Below are positions 45,318 through 54,300 of a stretch of 64,000 nt of DNA, piece after piece. The position numbers and the translations under genes are program-made. This DNA is from Lysobacteraceae bacterium NML93-0793 (GTDB lineage Bacteria > Pseudomonadota > Gammaproteobacteria > Xanthomonadales > Xanthomonadaceae): assembly GCA_002324875.1 (NCBI GenBank), contig NTJG01000008.1:62001-126000 (forward strand). The letters run 5' to 3'. A model generated the notes under the pieces. That model did no database searches. It had not been told where the DNA came from and saw nothing but the letters and a program-made list of their open reading frames with translations. How positions within the stretch are numbered: the first letter of the stretch is position 1; each line of letters opens with the position of its first letter.

Positions 45318-46745
45318 TCAGTCCTGCGCAGGGGCGGCGGGGGCGGCAGCGGGGGCGGCCGGCGGCGCGATGCCGCGCGCCGGCGCCATCGCGGCGGGCA
45401 CGCGGTCGATGACGGTGCGGTTGGCGGCAGTCAGATAGGTCTTCGCGACCCGCTGCACGTCGGCAACGGTCACCGCCTGCACCCACTGCGGAATCTGGTT
45501 CAGCGTTTCCGCATCGCCCCACAGCACCTGCGCCTTGGCCAGTTCGTCGGCACGCGAGATGAAGGGCTCGAGGCTGTTGACGTAATCGGCCAGCAGCTTG
45601 GTCTTCGCCGCGGCCAGCGTTTCGGCCGGCACGCCCTCGGCGACGATGCGCGCGATCTCCTCGTCGATCGCGGCCAGCACCGCGTCGGGCTCGACATTCG
45701 GCTTGTACAGCGCGAACAGCGTCAGCAGCGTCGGACCGTCGTAGTCCCAGGCGTGGCCGAGCGGCCAGCCCGCGCCGCCATTGAGGTTGAGCAGCTGCTC
45801 GCGGCCCTTGACCAGCCCCTGGTACAGCCGCGAGGCATCGCCGCCGGCGAGGATCTGCGACAGCACGGCGACCGGTGCGTGATCGGCGCTGCCGCGGTCG
45901 GGCATCTTCCAGCCGACCGCGAGTGCCGGCACCTGCGCCAGCGCATCGGCCTGCGCCTCGCGGCGCTCGCGGGTGTTCAGCGGCTCGGAGACGTCGGGGC
46001 GCTGCGGGGTCGCACGTGCGGGGATGTCGCCGAAATACTCCTCGACCATCGCGAAGGCTTCGGCCGCGGAGACGTCGCCCGCGATCGCGACGACGGCATT
46101 GTTCGGACCGTAGTAGTCGCGGTGGAACGCTTCGACGTCGGCCAGCGATGCGGTTTCCAGATCCTCGAAGCTGCCGTAGCCGTCGTGGGAATTCGCCCAC
46201 TTGTCGAACGCCAGCCGGCTCATGTCGAACGCGAAGAACAGCCCGTAGGGCTGATTGCGCACGTTGACGCGGATCTCTTCCTTGACCACGTCCTGCTGGT
46301 TTTTCAGGTTCTCGGGCGAGAAATCCAGCGTCTTCATGCGGTCGGCCTCGAGCCACAGGATCGGCTTGAGCGCGGACACCGGCGCGGTTTCGATGTAGTT
46401 GGTGTAGTCAGGGCGCGTGGAGCCGTTGAGGATGCCGCCGCCACCCTGGATCACGCGGTCGAACGTGCCCTTGGGCGCGACCGGCGTACCCTGGAACATC
46501 AGGTGTTCGAACAGGTGCGCGAAGCCGGTGCGGTTCTCCGGCTCCAGCCGCATGCCGACGTGGTAGACCACGCTGACGCCGACGGTCGGCGAGCTGCGGT
46601 CCTCGGAGACGACGACGGTCAGGCCGTTGTCGAGCGTCCGGGTTTCGATCGGCAGACGCCAGGCATCCGCCTCCTGCGCGGCCGCGGGCGCGGCCAGCAA
46701 CGCGAGCAGCGCGAACGCGCCGCCCCATCCTGCGAGTCGTTTCAT
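45318..46745 (-). CDS. M16 family zinc peptidase, catalytic member
   Basis: 475 residues with a signal peptide (GGAFALLALLAAPAAAQ, cleavage about residue 23). The inverse zinc motif HLFEH is at 77-81 in TGFAHLFEHLMFQGT, with downstream acidic ligands in NQQDVVKEEIR. The second lobe shows DYDGPTLLTLFALYKPNVEP. It probably cleaves peptides in the periplasm as a heterodimer with the following gene. An Ala/Pro tail ends the protein. 124 bases upstream lies the divergently unrelated symporter, also on the minus strand. Confidence 0.92.
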   Translation of the reverse strand: MKRLAGWGGAFALLALLAAPAAAQEADAWRLPIETRTLDNGLTVVVSEDRSSPTVGVSVVYHVGMRLEPENRTGFAHLFEHLMFQGTPVAPKGTFDRVIQGGGGILNGSTRPDYTNYIETAPVSALKPILWLEADRMKTLDFSPENLKNQQDVVKEEIRVNVRNQPYGLFFAFDMSRLAFDKWANSHDGYGSFEDLETASLADVEAFHRDYYGPNNAVVAIAGDVSAAEAFAMVEEYFGDIPARATPQRPDVSEPLNTRERREAQADALAQVPALAVGWKMPDRGSADHAPVAVLSQILAGGDASRLYQGLVKGREQLLNLNGGAGWPLGHAWDYDGPTLLTLFALYKPNVEPDAVLAAIDEEIARIVAEGVPAETLAAAKTKLLADYVNSLEPFISRADELAKAQVLWGDAETLNQIPQWVQAVTVADVQRVAKTYLTAANRTVIDRVPAAMAPARGIAPPAAPAAAPAAPAQD

Positions 46746-46869
46746 CGTCGGGTCCCTGTGCCGCCCCGCTCCCCGGGGCGCGAATCCCGACTATAGCCCC
46801 GACGCCACACCCGCCGCATGCCGACGCGACCGACAGCGCACACCGCCTCGGTTGCGCGCCGCGGCACGC

Positions 46870-48162
46870 TCAGCGGCGGGTGGAATCGGCCGGCGTCTCG
46901 TCGTCGAGCCCGACGTTGCGGCGCGCCGACTCGTAGACCTCGCGATCCAGCAGTCCGGTCTCGCGTGCGACCAGCACCGGCACCAGCATCTGGCCGGTGA
47001 CGTTGGTCATCGTGCGCATCATGTCGAGGATGCGGTCGATCGCCAGCAGCAGGCCGAGCCCTTCGAGCGGCAAACCGGCCGCCGACAGCACGACGGTCGC
47101 CATCACCACCGCTGTGCCGGGCACGCCCGCGGTGCCGAAGCTGCCGAGCACGGACGCCAGCAGGATCGCCGCGTACTGGGCGAAGCTGAGTTCGATGCCG
47201 AAGTACTGCGCGATGAACACCGCCGCGAGCGTCGGATAGATCGCACCGCAGCCGTCCATCTTGATCGTCGCGCCCAGCGGCACGGCGAACGCGGCGTAAT
47301 CGCGATTGACACCGAGGTTGTGGGTCACGCTGCGCAGCGCGACCGGCATCGAGGCCAGGCTCGACGAACTGACGAACGCGACCTGCATGCCGGGCGCGGC
47401 GCCGCGGAAGAACTTCAGCGGGTTGAGCCCGTGCGCGAGCAGCAATCCGCCATAGACGACCACGATGTGCACTGCGCAGGCGACGTACAGCGCGATGACG
47501 AAATTGCCCAGCGGCAGCAGCCGCTCGAAGCCGTAGGTGCCCACGAGGGCGGCGATCAGGCCGAAGGTGCCGAGGGGCGTGAGCTCGAGCACGAAACGCG
47601 TGACCTGGATCATCGCATCGCTCGCCTGGCCGACCAGCGCGCGCAATGCCGCGACGCGCTCGCCCAGCTTCACCAGCGCGAAGCCCACCAGCCCGGCGAA
47701 GAAGATCACCTGCAGGATGTTGCCGTTCGACAGCGCCGCGAACGGATTGGTCGGCACGACGTTGAGCAGCACCTCGACCGGCGTCGGCACCTCGCGCGGC
47801 GTGTAGTCGGCGGCCACGGTCAGCGAGCCGGCCTCGACACTGAGCCCGGGGTTGAACGTGTAGGCGACCGCGAAGCCGATCCCCACCGCGAGCACCGCGG
47901 TCGCGGCGAACCAGCCGAAGGTGCGTCCACCGAGCGCGGCGATCGACTGCTGGCCGTGCAGCGCGGCGACCGCGTTGATGACCGCGAAGAACACCAGCGG
48001 CACCGCGATCATCCGGATCAGGTTGACGTACAGCGTGCCCAGCGGCTGCAGCCAGGTGCCGGCCGCGGGGCCGATCGCCCAGCCGACCAGCGCGCCCAGC
48101 ACGAACGCGCCGAGCACGCGTTGCCAGAACGGAATGCGGAACCACCACGCCAGAGCGTTCAT
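46870..48162 (-). CDS. Dicarboxylate/amino acid:cation symporter (DAACS/GltP family)
   Basis: 430 residues with the glutamate-transporter fold. N-terminal helix FWQRVLGAFVLGALVGWAIG, the conserved FVSSSSLASMPVALRSV hairpin, the substrate/sodium region GATIKMDGCGAIYPTLAAVF, and GTAVVMATVVLSAAGLPLEG with LLAIDRILDMMRTMTNVTGQ. Probably imports acidic amino acids or C4-dicarboxylates with protons or sodium. KMDGCG replaces the more common NMDGTA, so the substrate may differ. Its start is 303 bases from the divergent phosphatase start. Confidence 0.92.
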   Translation of the reverse strand: MNALAWWFRIPFWQRVLGAFVLGALVGWAIGPAAGTWLQPLGTLYVNLIRMIAVPLVFFAVINAVAALHGQQSIAALGGRTFGWFAATAVLAVGIGFAVAYTFNPGLSVEAGSLTVAADYTPREVPTPVEVLLNVVPTNPFAALSNGNILQVIFFAGLVGFALVKLGERVAALRALVGQASDAMIQVTRFVLELTPLGTFGLIAALVGTYGFERLLPLGNFVIALYVACAVHIVVVYGGLLLAHGLNPLKFFRGAAPGMQVAFVSSSSLASMPVALRSVTHNLGVNRDYAAFAVPLGATIKMDGCGAIYPTLAAVFIAQYFGIELSFAQYAAILLASVLGSFGTAGVPGTAVVMATVVLSAAGLPLEGLGLLLAIDRILDMMRTMTNVTGQMLVPVLVARETGLLDREVYESARRNVGLDDETPADSTRR

Positions 48163-48465
48163 CGGGGCCTGCCCAATCGGTCAACACGCGACCATACGTG
48201 AGCGCATCCATGTTGGCGACGCCCTCGCCGGGACGCCAGCGTCCCAAATTTGCAACGCACGACCCTCGCCCCCCGACCGTCCGCGCCTGCGCCCGCGGTG
48301 CGACCATCTGCGACCGTATCCCCAATATCACCTGCGCTCTGCGCACGCACGCAGACGCGGCGCCGTCTGCGGCACGTACGACGGCAATGACGCGGCCGTC
48401 GCCGTGAAGCCGTCATCCCCGACGGGCATAATTGCCCCGCTTCTCCGTCCGGATACCGCGTTTCC
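48163..48465. other. 303-base divergent promoter region (symporter / phosphatase)
   Basis: No gene. Only the CATAAT hexamer at 48427-48432 stands out; I see no PHO-box-like direct repeat before the phosphatase. Confidence 0.5.
48427..48432 (+). promoter_or_regulatory. Possible -10 upstream of the alkaline phosphatase
   Basis: CATAAT in GGGCATAATTGCCCC, 33 bases before the ATG. The flanking GGGCA and TGCCC also make a short inverted repeat around it. Confidence 0.4.
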
Positions 48466-50166
48466 ATGCGATTGCTGACTGCAGGCCTCGCCTGCTCGCT
48501 GACCCTGTTCTGCGCCGCCTGCACCTCCCTTCCTCCGCCGTCCACCGGGCAGGTCCGCCCGATCGACGTGCCGCCCGCGGCCACCCGTGCCGACGAAACC
48601 GCGGACTGGTGGTATCGCAGCGGCGCCGCGCGCGCCGCGGCCAATGGCGCGATGGCGGGCCGGGCGAAGAACGTCATCGTGTTTCTCGGCGACGGCATGA
48701 GCCTGACCACGGTCGCCGCGGCACGCATTCTCGAGGGCCAGCGCCTGGGGCGCAGCGGCGAGGAGCACCAGCTCAGCTGGGAGCGCTTCCCGCACACCGG
48801 GCTGAGCAAGACCTACAACACCGACTCGCAGACGCCCGATTCGGCCGGCACGATGACCGCGATCGCCACCGGCGTGAAGTCGCACATGGGCGCGATCGGC
48901 GTCTCTTCCGGCCTCCGCACCGACTGTGCCGACAGTCTGCAGCGGCACGTGCAGTCGTGGCTGCGGCTGGCCGACGACGCGGGCCTGGCCACCGGCGTGG
49001 TGACCACTGCACGTCTCACCCACGCCACGCCCGCCGCGACCTACGCGCACGTGCCCGACCGGAACTGGGAAAACGACACCGACCTGCCCGACGCCGCCCG
49101 CGCCGCGGGCTGCCGCGACATCGCCCAGCAGATTCTCGATTTTCCGGCCGGCCAAGGGCCGCGTGTGCTGATGGGCGGCGGTCGCGGCGAATTCCTGCCG
49201 GTGACCGAGCGTGATCCCGAGCACGTCGACAAGGTCGGCCAGCGGCTCGACGGCCGTCACCTGCCGGCCGAATGGCTGGCCGCGAACCCGGGCGGCGCCT
49301 ACGTCTGGAACACCGCCCAGCTGCGCGCCGCCGCGGGTGCGGACGCCGTGCTCGGCCTGTTCGAGTACGACCACATGCAGTACGAGCACGACCGCGACAC
49401 CGGCGACGCCGGCGAGCCGGATCTCGCCGAGATGACGCGCTTCGCGATCGAGCGTCTGGCGCGTGAGAACACGGGCTACGTGCTGCTGGTCGAAAGCGGC
49501 CGCATCGATCACGCCAACCACGAAGGCAACGCCTTCCGCGCGCTCGACGAGACGGTCGCCATGTCGCGCGCGGTGCAGGCCGCGGTCGAGGCGACCTCGG
49601 CCGACGACACGCTGATCCTGGTCACGGCCGATCATTCGCACACGTTGAACTTCGTCGGCTATCCCACGCGCGGCAATCCCATTCTCGGCAAGGTGCGCGG
49701 CCGCGTCAGCGAGGACGACGACCCGAACGCCTACGCGCTCGACGCGACCGGCCTGCCCTACACCACGCTGTCCTACGCCAACGGCCCGGGCTACACCGGC
49801 GCCAGCAACCGGCAGCCGGCCGGGCCCAAGACCCATCTCCACCAGCCGGGCAGCTTCGAGCCGGCCGCCGGCCGCCCGGACCTGCGCGACGTGGACACCG
49901 AGCATCCCGATTTCATGCAGGAAGCCCTGGTGCCGATGAAGAGCGAATCGCACGGCGGTGACGACGTCGGCATCTGGGCCCGCGGCCCGGGCAGCGACGC
50001 GGTGCGCGGCACGGTCGAGCAGAACGTCATCTACCACCTGATCGTCCAGGCCACGCCGGCCTTGCGCGAACAGCTGTGCACGCGCGGCCACTGCAACGCC
50101 GACGGCGTGCCGGTCGAGCTGCCGGTCATGACGCCGGTCACCGCACCGGTGCGTGCTGCCGACTGA
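48466..50166 (+). CDS. Alkaline phosphatase, PhoA family, exported
   Basis: Zinc/magnesium phosphomonoesterase acting outside the cytoplasm. 566 residues, about 100 longer than E. coli PhoA. Metal ligand Asp76 in FLGDGMS, nucleophile Ser126 in [11 protein letters not shown], further ligand regions [12 protein letters not shown] and [12 protein letters not shown], and a late His in [20 protein letters not shown]. The signal peptide is followed by CAAC at residues 16-19; with Cys rather than Leu at position -3 the lipobox is atypical, so lipid anchoring is uncertain. No phosphate regulon genes are adjacent. Confidence 0.93.
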   Translation: MRLLTAGLACSLTLFCAACTSLPPPSTGQVRPIDVPPAATRADETADWWYRSGAARAAANGAMAGRAKNVIVFLGDGMSLTTVAAARILEGQRLGRSGEEHQLSWERFPHTGLSKTYNTDSQTPDSAGTMTAIATGVKSHMGAIGVSSGLRTDCADSLQRHVQSWLRLADDAGLATGVVTTARLTHATPAATYAHVPDRNWENDTDLPDAARAAGCRDIAQQILDFPAGQGPRVLMGGGRGEFLPVTERDPEHVDKVGQRLDGRHLPAEWLAANPGGAYVWNTAQLRAAAGADAVLGLFEYDHMQYEHDRDTGDAGEPDLAEMTRFAIERLARENTGYVLLVESGRIDHANHEGNAFRALDETVAMSRAVQAAVEATSADDTLILVTADHSHTLNFVGYPTRGNPILGKVRGRVSEDDDPNAYALDATGLPYTTLSYANGPGYTGASNRQPAGPKTHLHQPGSFEPAAGRPDLRDVDTEHPDFMQEALVPMKSESHGGDDVGIWARGPGSDAVRGTVEQNVIYHLIVQATPALREQLCTRGHCNADGVPVELPVMTPVTAPVRAAD

Positions 50167-50307
50167 GGCCGGCGAGACCCCGCCTGCGCACGACGAGGCG
50201 TTTCCTCGAACGCCCCTCCCGCCCAGGGGCGCGCCTGCCCCTGCACCGCCGCCCCGCTGCCACCCGCCTCGCCCGAAGGTACGACGCGCTCCACCGCCTC
50301 CATTCGC

Positions 50308-50313
50308 TAAGCT
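50308..50313 (+). promoter_or_regulatory. Possible -10 upstream of bdhA
   Basis: TAAGCT in GCTAAGCTGGCTGCC, 34 bases before the ATG at 50348. Same TAnnnT type as other starts in the window. Confidence 0.35.
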
Positions 50314-50347
50314 GGCTGCCTCCCCCATTCGATGCGGAGCGGCACCC

Positions 50348-51133
50348 ATGAATCGACTCGACGGCAAGGTCTGCGTGGTCACCGGCGCGGCCAGCGGCAT
50401 CGGCAAGCGCATCGCCGAGGTCTACGCGCAGGCGGGCGGCAAGGTCGTCATCGCCGATCTCAAGCTCGACGCGGCCGAAGCGACCGCCAACGAGATCCGC
50501 GACGCCGGCGGCGATGCGCTGGCGGTGGCGATGGACGTCACCGACGAGGCCCAGGTGGTCGACGGCATCGCCAAGGCGGTCGGGCACTACGGGCAGGTCG
50601 ACGTGCTGGTGTCGAACGCCGGCATCCAGATGGTCAACAAGGTCACCGACTTCAGCTACGCCGACTGGAAGAAGATGCTCGCCATCCATCTCGACGGCGC
50701 GTTCCTCACCACCCGCGAATGCCTGCGCGACATGGAACGGCGCAAGACCGGCGGCGCGATCATCTACATGGGATCGGTGCATTCGCACACCGCGTCCAAG
50801 CTCAAGGCGCCCTACGTCACCGCCAAGCACGGCTTGCTGGGCCTGGCCCGCACGGTCGCCAAGGAAGCCGCGGCCTACGGCGTGCGCGCCAACGTGATCT
50901 GCCCGGGCTTCGTACGCACGCCGCTGGTCGACAAGCAGATTCCCGAGCAGGCGAAGGAACTGGGCATCAGCGAGGACGAGGTGATCCGCAACGTCATGCT
51001 CAAGGACACCGTGGACGGTGAATTCACCACCGTCGACGACGTCGCCAATGTGGCGCTGACGCTGGCCGCGTTCGAGACCAACGCGCTGACCGGCCAGAGC
51101 CTGGTGGTCAGCCACGGCTGGTACATGCAGTGA
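50348..51133 (+). CDS. bdhA: D-3-hydroxybutyrate dehydrogenase
   Basis: NAD-dependent short-chain dehydrogenase oxidising 3-hydroxybutyrate to acetoacetate, a step after PHB depolymerisation. 261 residues from the ATG at 50348, preceded by GGAGCGG. NAD motif TGAASGIG (12-19), NAG in VSNAGIQ, catalytic Ser143, Tyr156 and Lys160 ([20 protein letters not shown]). The segment [20 protein letters not shown] and the C-terminal [10 protein letters not shown] are typical of BDH rather than generic FabG. Its stop overlaps the GTG start of the patatin gene. Confidence 0.9.
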   Translation: MNRLDGKVCVVTGAASGIGKRIAEVYAQAGGKVVIADLKLDAAEATANEIRDAGGDALAVAMDVTDEAQVVDGIAKAVGHYGQVDVLVSNAGIQMVNKVTDFSYADWKKMLAIHLDGAFLTTRECLRDMERRKTGGAIIYMGSVHSHTASKLKAPYVTAKHGLLGLARTVAKEAAAYGVRANVICPGFVRTPLVDKQIPEQAKELGISEDEVIRNVMLKDTVDGEFTTVDDVANVALTLAAFETNALTGQSLVVSHGWYMQ

Positions 51134-52335
51134 GTCGCGAGGCGGCCGACGCCCCGGCGCCCGACGCGGGCATCTGCGCGCGGGTCGCGCGCTATCCCAC
51201 GATCGCACTGGTGCTGCAGGGCGGCGGCGCGCTCGGCGCCTACCAGTGCGGGGTGTACGAACGCCTGCACCAGGCCGGCATCCGGCCGAACTGGTTCGCC
51301 GGCATCTCGATCGGTGCGATCAATGCCGCCATCCTGGCAGGCAATCCACCCGAGGACCGGATCGCGCAGCTGCACGCGTTCTGGGAGACGGTCACCGAAC
51401 CCGCGGGGCCCATGTCGCTGCCGGCGCTGGCGATCCGCACCATGGTGGCCAGCCTGCCCGAGGATCCGATGCTGTTGTCCTGGGCCCGGGGTCTGAGCGC
51501 CATGGGCGCGCTGCTGCAGGGGCAGCGCGGTTTCTTCGAACCCCGCACGCTCTCGCCGTTCGTGATGCCGGCCGACGGCAGCGACGCGGCGACGAGCTTC
51601 TACGACACCGCGCCGCTGCGTGACACGCTGCTGCGCTTCGTCGATTTCGACCGCATCAACCGCGACCGCTCGGTGCGCCTGACCGTCGGCGCGACCAGCG
51701 TGACCCGCGGCAACGTCCGCTATTTCGACAGTGCGCGCGAGCCGATCCGCGTGGAGCACATCCTCGCCTCGGGCGCGCTGCCGCCGGCATTCGCGGCCGT
51801 CGACATCGACGGCGAGCCGTACTGGGACGGCGGCATCGTCTCCAACACGCCGCTCGAGTACATCCTCGACTGCCGCCCGCACGAGGACACCCTGGTGCTG
51901 CAGGTGGACCTGTGGAGCGCACGCGGCCCGGCCCCCCGCTCGATGCTCGACGTGCTGGAACGGATGAAGGACATCCGCTTCTCCAGCCGCACCCGGCACG
52001 GCACGCAGATGGTGGAAATGGCCCAGAAGCTGCGCACCTCGCTCAAGGAGTTGATCACCCGCCTGCCCGACGGCCGGCTGCCGCCGCACCTGGATGCCAC
52101 CCTGGCGCCCTATCTCGACGACCGCGTCTTCAACATCATCCATCTGATCTACCAGACCAAGGTCCACGAGCAGCAGAACAAGGACTACGCCTTCGGCCGC
52201 ATCCCGCTGCGCGAACACTGGGACAGCGGGGTGCACGACATGGACCGCACGCTGCAGCATCCGGCCTGGTTCGACCTGCCCGATCGCGATATCGGCGTGG
52301 CCACGCACGACGTGCACCGCACGGCACCGGGCTGA
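51130..52335 (+). CDS. Patatin-like phospholipase with DUF3734-like C-terminus
   Basis: 401 residues. The start is a GTG at 51130 that overlaps the bdhA stop (GTGA), so translation is coupled. Patatin motifs: oxyanion GGGALG (31-36), nucleophile Ser60 in GISIG, and catalytic Asp233 in YWDGGIVS. The C-terminal third ([40 protein letters not shown]) fits DUF3734. Lipid or polyester hydrolysis is possible; the recurrent pairing with 3-hydroxybutyrate dehydrogenases (from memory) suggests a role in polyhydroxyalkanoate metabolism, which is inference. No signal peptide. Confidence 0.9.
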   Translation: MSREAADAPAPDAGICARVARYPTIALVLQGGGALGAYQCGVYERLHQAGIRPNWFAGISIGAINAAILAGNPPEDRIAQLHAFWETVTEPAGPMSLPALAIRTMVASLPEDPMLLSWARGLSAMGALLQGQRGFFEPRTLSPFVMPADGSDAATSFYDTAPLRDTLLRFVDFDRINRDRSVRLTVGATSVTRGNVRYFDSAREPIRVEHILASGALPPAFAAVDIDGEPYWDGGIVSNTPLEYILDCRPHEDTLVLQVDLWSARGPAPRSMLDVLERMKDIRFSSRTRHGTQMVEMAQKLRTSLKELITRLPDGRLPPHLDATLAPYLDDRVFNIIHLIYQTKVHEQQNKDYAFGRIPLREHWDSGVHDMDRTLQHPAWFDLPDRDIGVATHDVHRTAPG

Positions 52336-52484
52336 CGGCACGCGCCGGATCGGGCACCATCGCCCCGGGGAACGCGCCGGAACAGCGGGGTCTGCCTGCG
52401 CCGGGGGGCGCGGCTGGGCGTCCGGCACGCCGCTTGCAGATTGATCTGATCCGCGGCGGGTGCCGGGACGACACGGGGCACACC

Positions 52485-54161
52485 ATGGTTCGAGGCGCGG
52501 CACATTCACCGGCATGGCGATGCCTGCTGGGGCTGATTCTGCTGTGGGCCTGTGGTGTGGCCCGGGCGGACGCCGCGCCGCCGCCTGCGTTTCTGCTCGG
52601 CGGCGCGCCCACCGAAGAGGGCACGCCGATGCGTGCCTGCCCGCCGGGCGCGCTGGCCCACCTGCAGGAGATCGAAATTCCGGCGCCCGAGGGCGGCTGG
52701 CCGGGCACGCCGCAGGCGGTGAACGTGTTCAACGTGTTCGCCGGCGAGGTGATGGTGGGGCTCGGTGATCGCGTCGTCTGCGGCCGCATGCACGATGCAC
52801 GCACGCGTGATTCGCGGTTCCGGTCCGGCGTCGGCCTCGTGGTGGTCCCGCCAGCCGGCAGCCATGATCCGGTGCGCGTGGCCTGGATGCCGCCGGTCAA
52901 GGCCCACTGGATTCCGACGATCCGCATCGGCGGCCCGAGCCCGGTGCAGCAGGAAGACACACTGCGCCTGGTCGTACGCACCGCGTGTCTGGCGATCGCG
53001 CTGGCGCTGGCGTTTTCGGCGCTGATGGGCTTCATCGGCGCACGCGATCGCACCTTCCTCGTCCATGCGGCGATGTGTCTGACGCTGCTGCTCTGGCAAG
53101 CAGCCCTGAACGGACTCACGGGTTATCCGGTGCCATGGCTGCCGGTAGGGGACCGCGAGGCCTGGTGGCAGGTCGCTTTTACCGCGTTCGGTTTCGCCGC
53201 CCTGCTCTACGGACTCTGGAGCCAGTCGGGCGTGGTCGGCCTGTGGCCACGCTTGCGTTACGTGGCACGCTGGAGCGTACGCGCGTTCATCGCGGTGGGC
53301 GTTCTGGTCCCACTCCTGCCGTATGGGGGACTGCGTCCGACGTGGTGGCTCGTGGATCACGCCTTCCTGGTGCTTGCACTGGGCCTGACCTGCGTGGCCG
53401 CGCTGTCGCTGCGTCGAGGAGATCGCCGGGCGTTCGCGGCGATCGTCGCCGTCACGCCGGTCCTCATGCTGCTGACCCCGCCGTTGCTCGGCGGTCGATT
53501 CGGCATGGAGTACCGGGTGGAGATCATCCAGGTGGTCCTGACCTGGTTCCTCATCGTCATGGCCTATACCTTGACCAATCGCTACGGGCAGCTGCGCGCC
53601 CAGCGCGACGCCATGCGCCAGCTGGCCGATACCGATGCATTGACCGGCCTGCCCAACCGGCGGGCGGGCCTGGCACGGCTGGATCACTGCTTCGCCGAGG
53701 CCCGACGCGACGGCACCCCGCTGTCGCTCGGCTTCGTCGACGTCGACCTGTTCAAGCGCATCAACGACACCCACGGACACGCGATCGGCGACCGGGTCCT
53801 GGTGGCCGTGGCCGATGCGCTGGTGGCCGATGTGCGTTCGCACGACGACGTGGTGCGCATGGGCGGTGAGGAATTCCTGGTGCTGCTGCCTGGCGTGGAC
53901 GCGCGACGCGCGCACGCCCGCCTGGAGGCGATGCGCCGCCGGATCGCCGACACCGCGCCGGTGCTGGGCGTGGCCGATCTCCACCTCAGCGCGAGCATCG
54001 GTCTGGCCACACTGCGCCCGGACGACGACGAGGCGGTGGCGCTGCTGCGCCGTGCCGACGAGGCGATGTACCGCGCCAAGCACGCAGGCCGCAACCAGGT
54101 GATGGGCGACAGCACCGAGGGACCGCTGGACACCTTCCAGCCGGCCAGCCCGACCGGATAA
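52485..54161 (+). CDS. Transmembrane diguanylate cyclase (7TMR-DISM-like sensor, GGDEF)
   Basis: 558 residues from the ATG at 52485. Signal or first helix CLLGLILLWACGVARADA, a periplasmic domain to about residue 160, then about seven hydrophobic helices (about 165-360), and a GGDEF domain with LADTDALTGLPNRRAGLARL. The active site is GGEEF at 460-464 and the inhibitory RxxD is RSHD at 451-454, so it should make c-di-GMP under product inhibition. The seven-helix block resembles 7TMR-DISM ligand receptors. Second such enzyme in the window; the sensed signal is unknown. Confidence 0.9.
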   Translation: MVRGAAHSPAWRCLLGLILLWACGVARADAAPPPAFLLGGAPTEEGTPMRACPPGALAHLQEIEIPAPEGGWPGTPQAVNVFNVFAGEVMVGLGDRVVCGRMHDARTRDSRFRSGVGLVVVPPAGSHDPVRVAWMPPVKAHWIPTIRIGGPSPVQQEDTLRLVVRTACLAIALALAFSALMGFIGARDRTFLVHAAMCLTLLLWQAALNGLTGYPVPWLPVGDREAWWQVAFTAFGFAALLYGLWSQSGVVGLWPRLRYVARWSVRAFIAVGVLVPLLPYGGLRPTWWLVDHAFLVLALGLTCVAALSLRRGDRRAFAAIVAVTPVLMLLTPPLLGGRFGMEYRVEIIQVVLTWFLIVMAYTLTNRYGQLRAQRDAMRQLADTDALTGLPNRRAGLARLDHCFAEARRDGTPLSLGFVDVDLFKRINDTHGHAIGDRVLVAVADALVADVRSHDDVVRMGGEEFLVLLPGVDARRAHARLEAMRRRIADTAPVLGVADLHLSASIGLATLRPDDDEAVALLRRADEAMYRAKHAGRNQVMGDSTEGPLDTFQPASPTG

Positions 54162-54264
54162 GGCGTGGTCGAATTCCCCGGTGGACGCGCGCAGCGGCGC
54201 TCCGCGGTCGCGCGGCGGGGCATGCCCAGGGGCAACCCCAGCTGTCGCGAAAACGCGCCGCCGA

Positions 54265-54270
54265 TAGGCT
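54265..54270 (+). promoter_or_regulatory. Possible -10 upstream of the LysM gene
   Basis: TAGGCT in CGATAGGCTACGTCG, 30 bases before the ATG; a second candidate, TATTCT, is at 54282-54287 but would leave a very short leader. No Shine-Dalgarno sequence is evident. Confidence 0.3.
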
Positions 54271-54300
54271 ACGTCGATCAGTATTCTCGACAGAGCCCGC

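Noticed and set aside
48163..48465. Phosphate-regulated promoter before the alkaline phosphatase
   Set aside because: I found no pair of CTGTCAT-like repeats. Only a -10-like CATAAT is visible.
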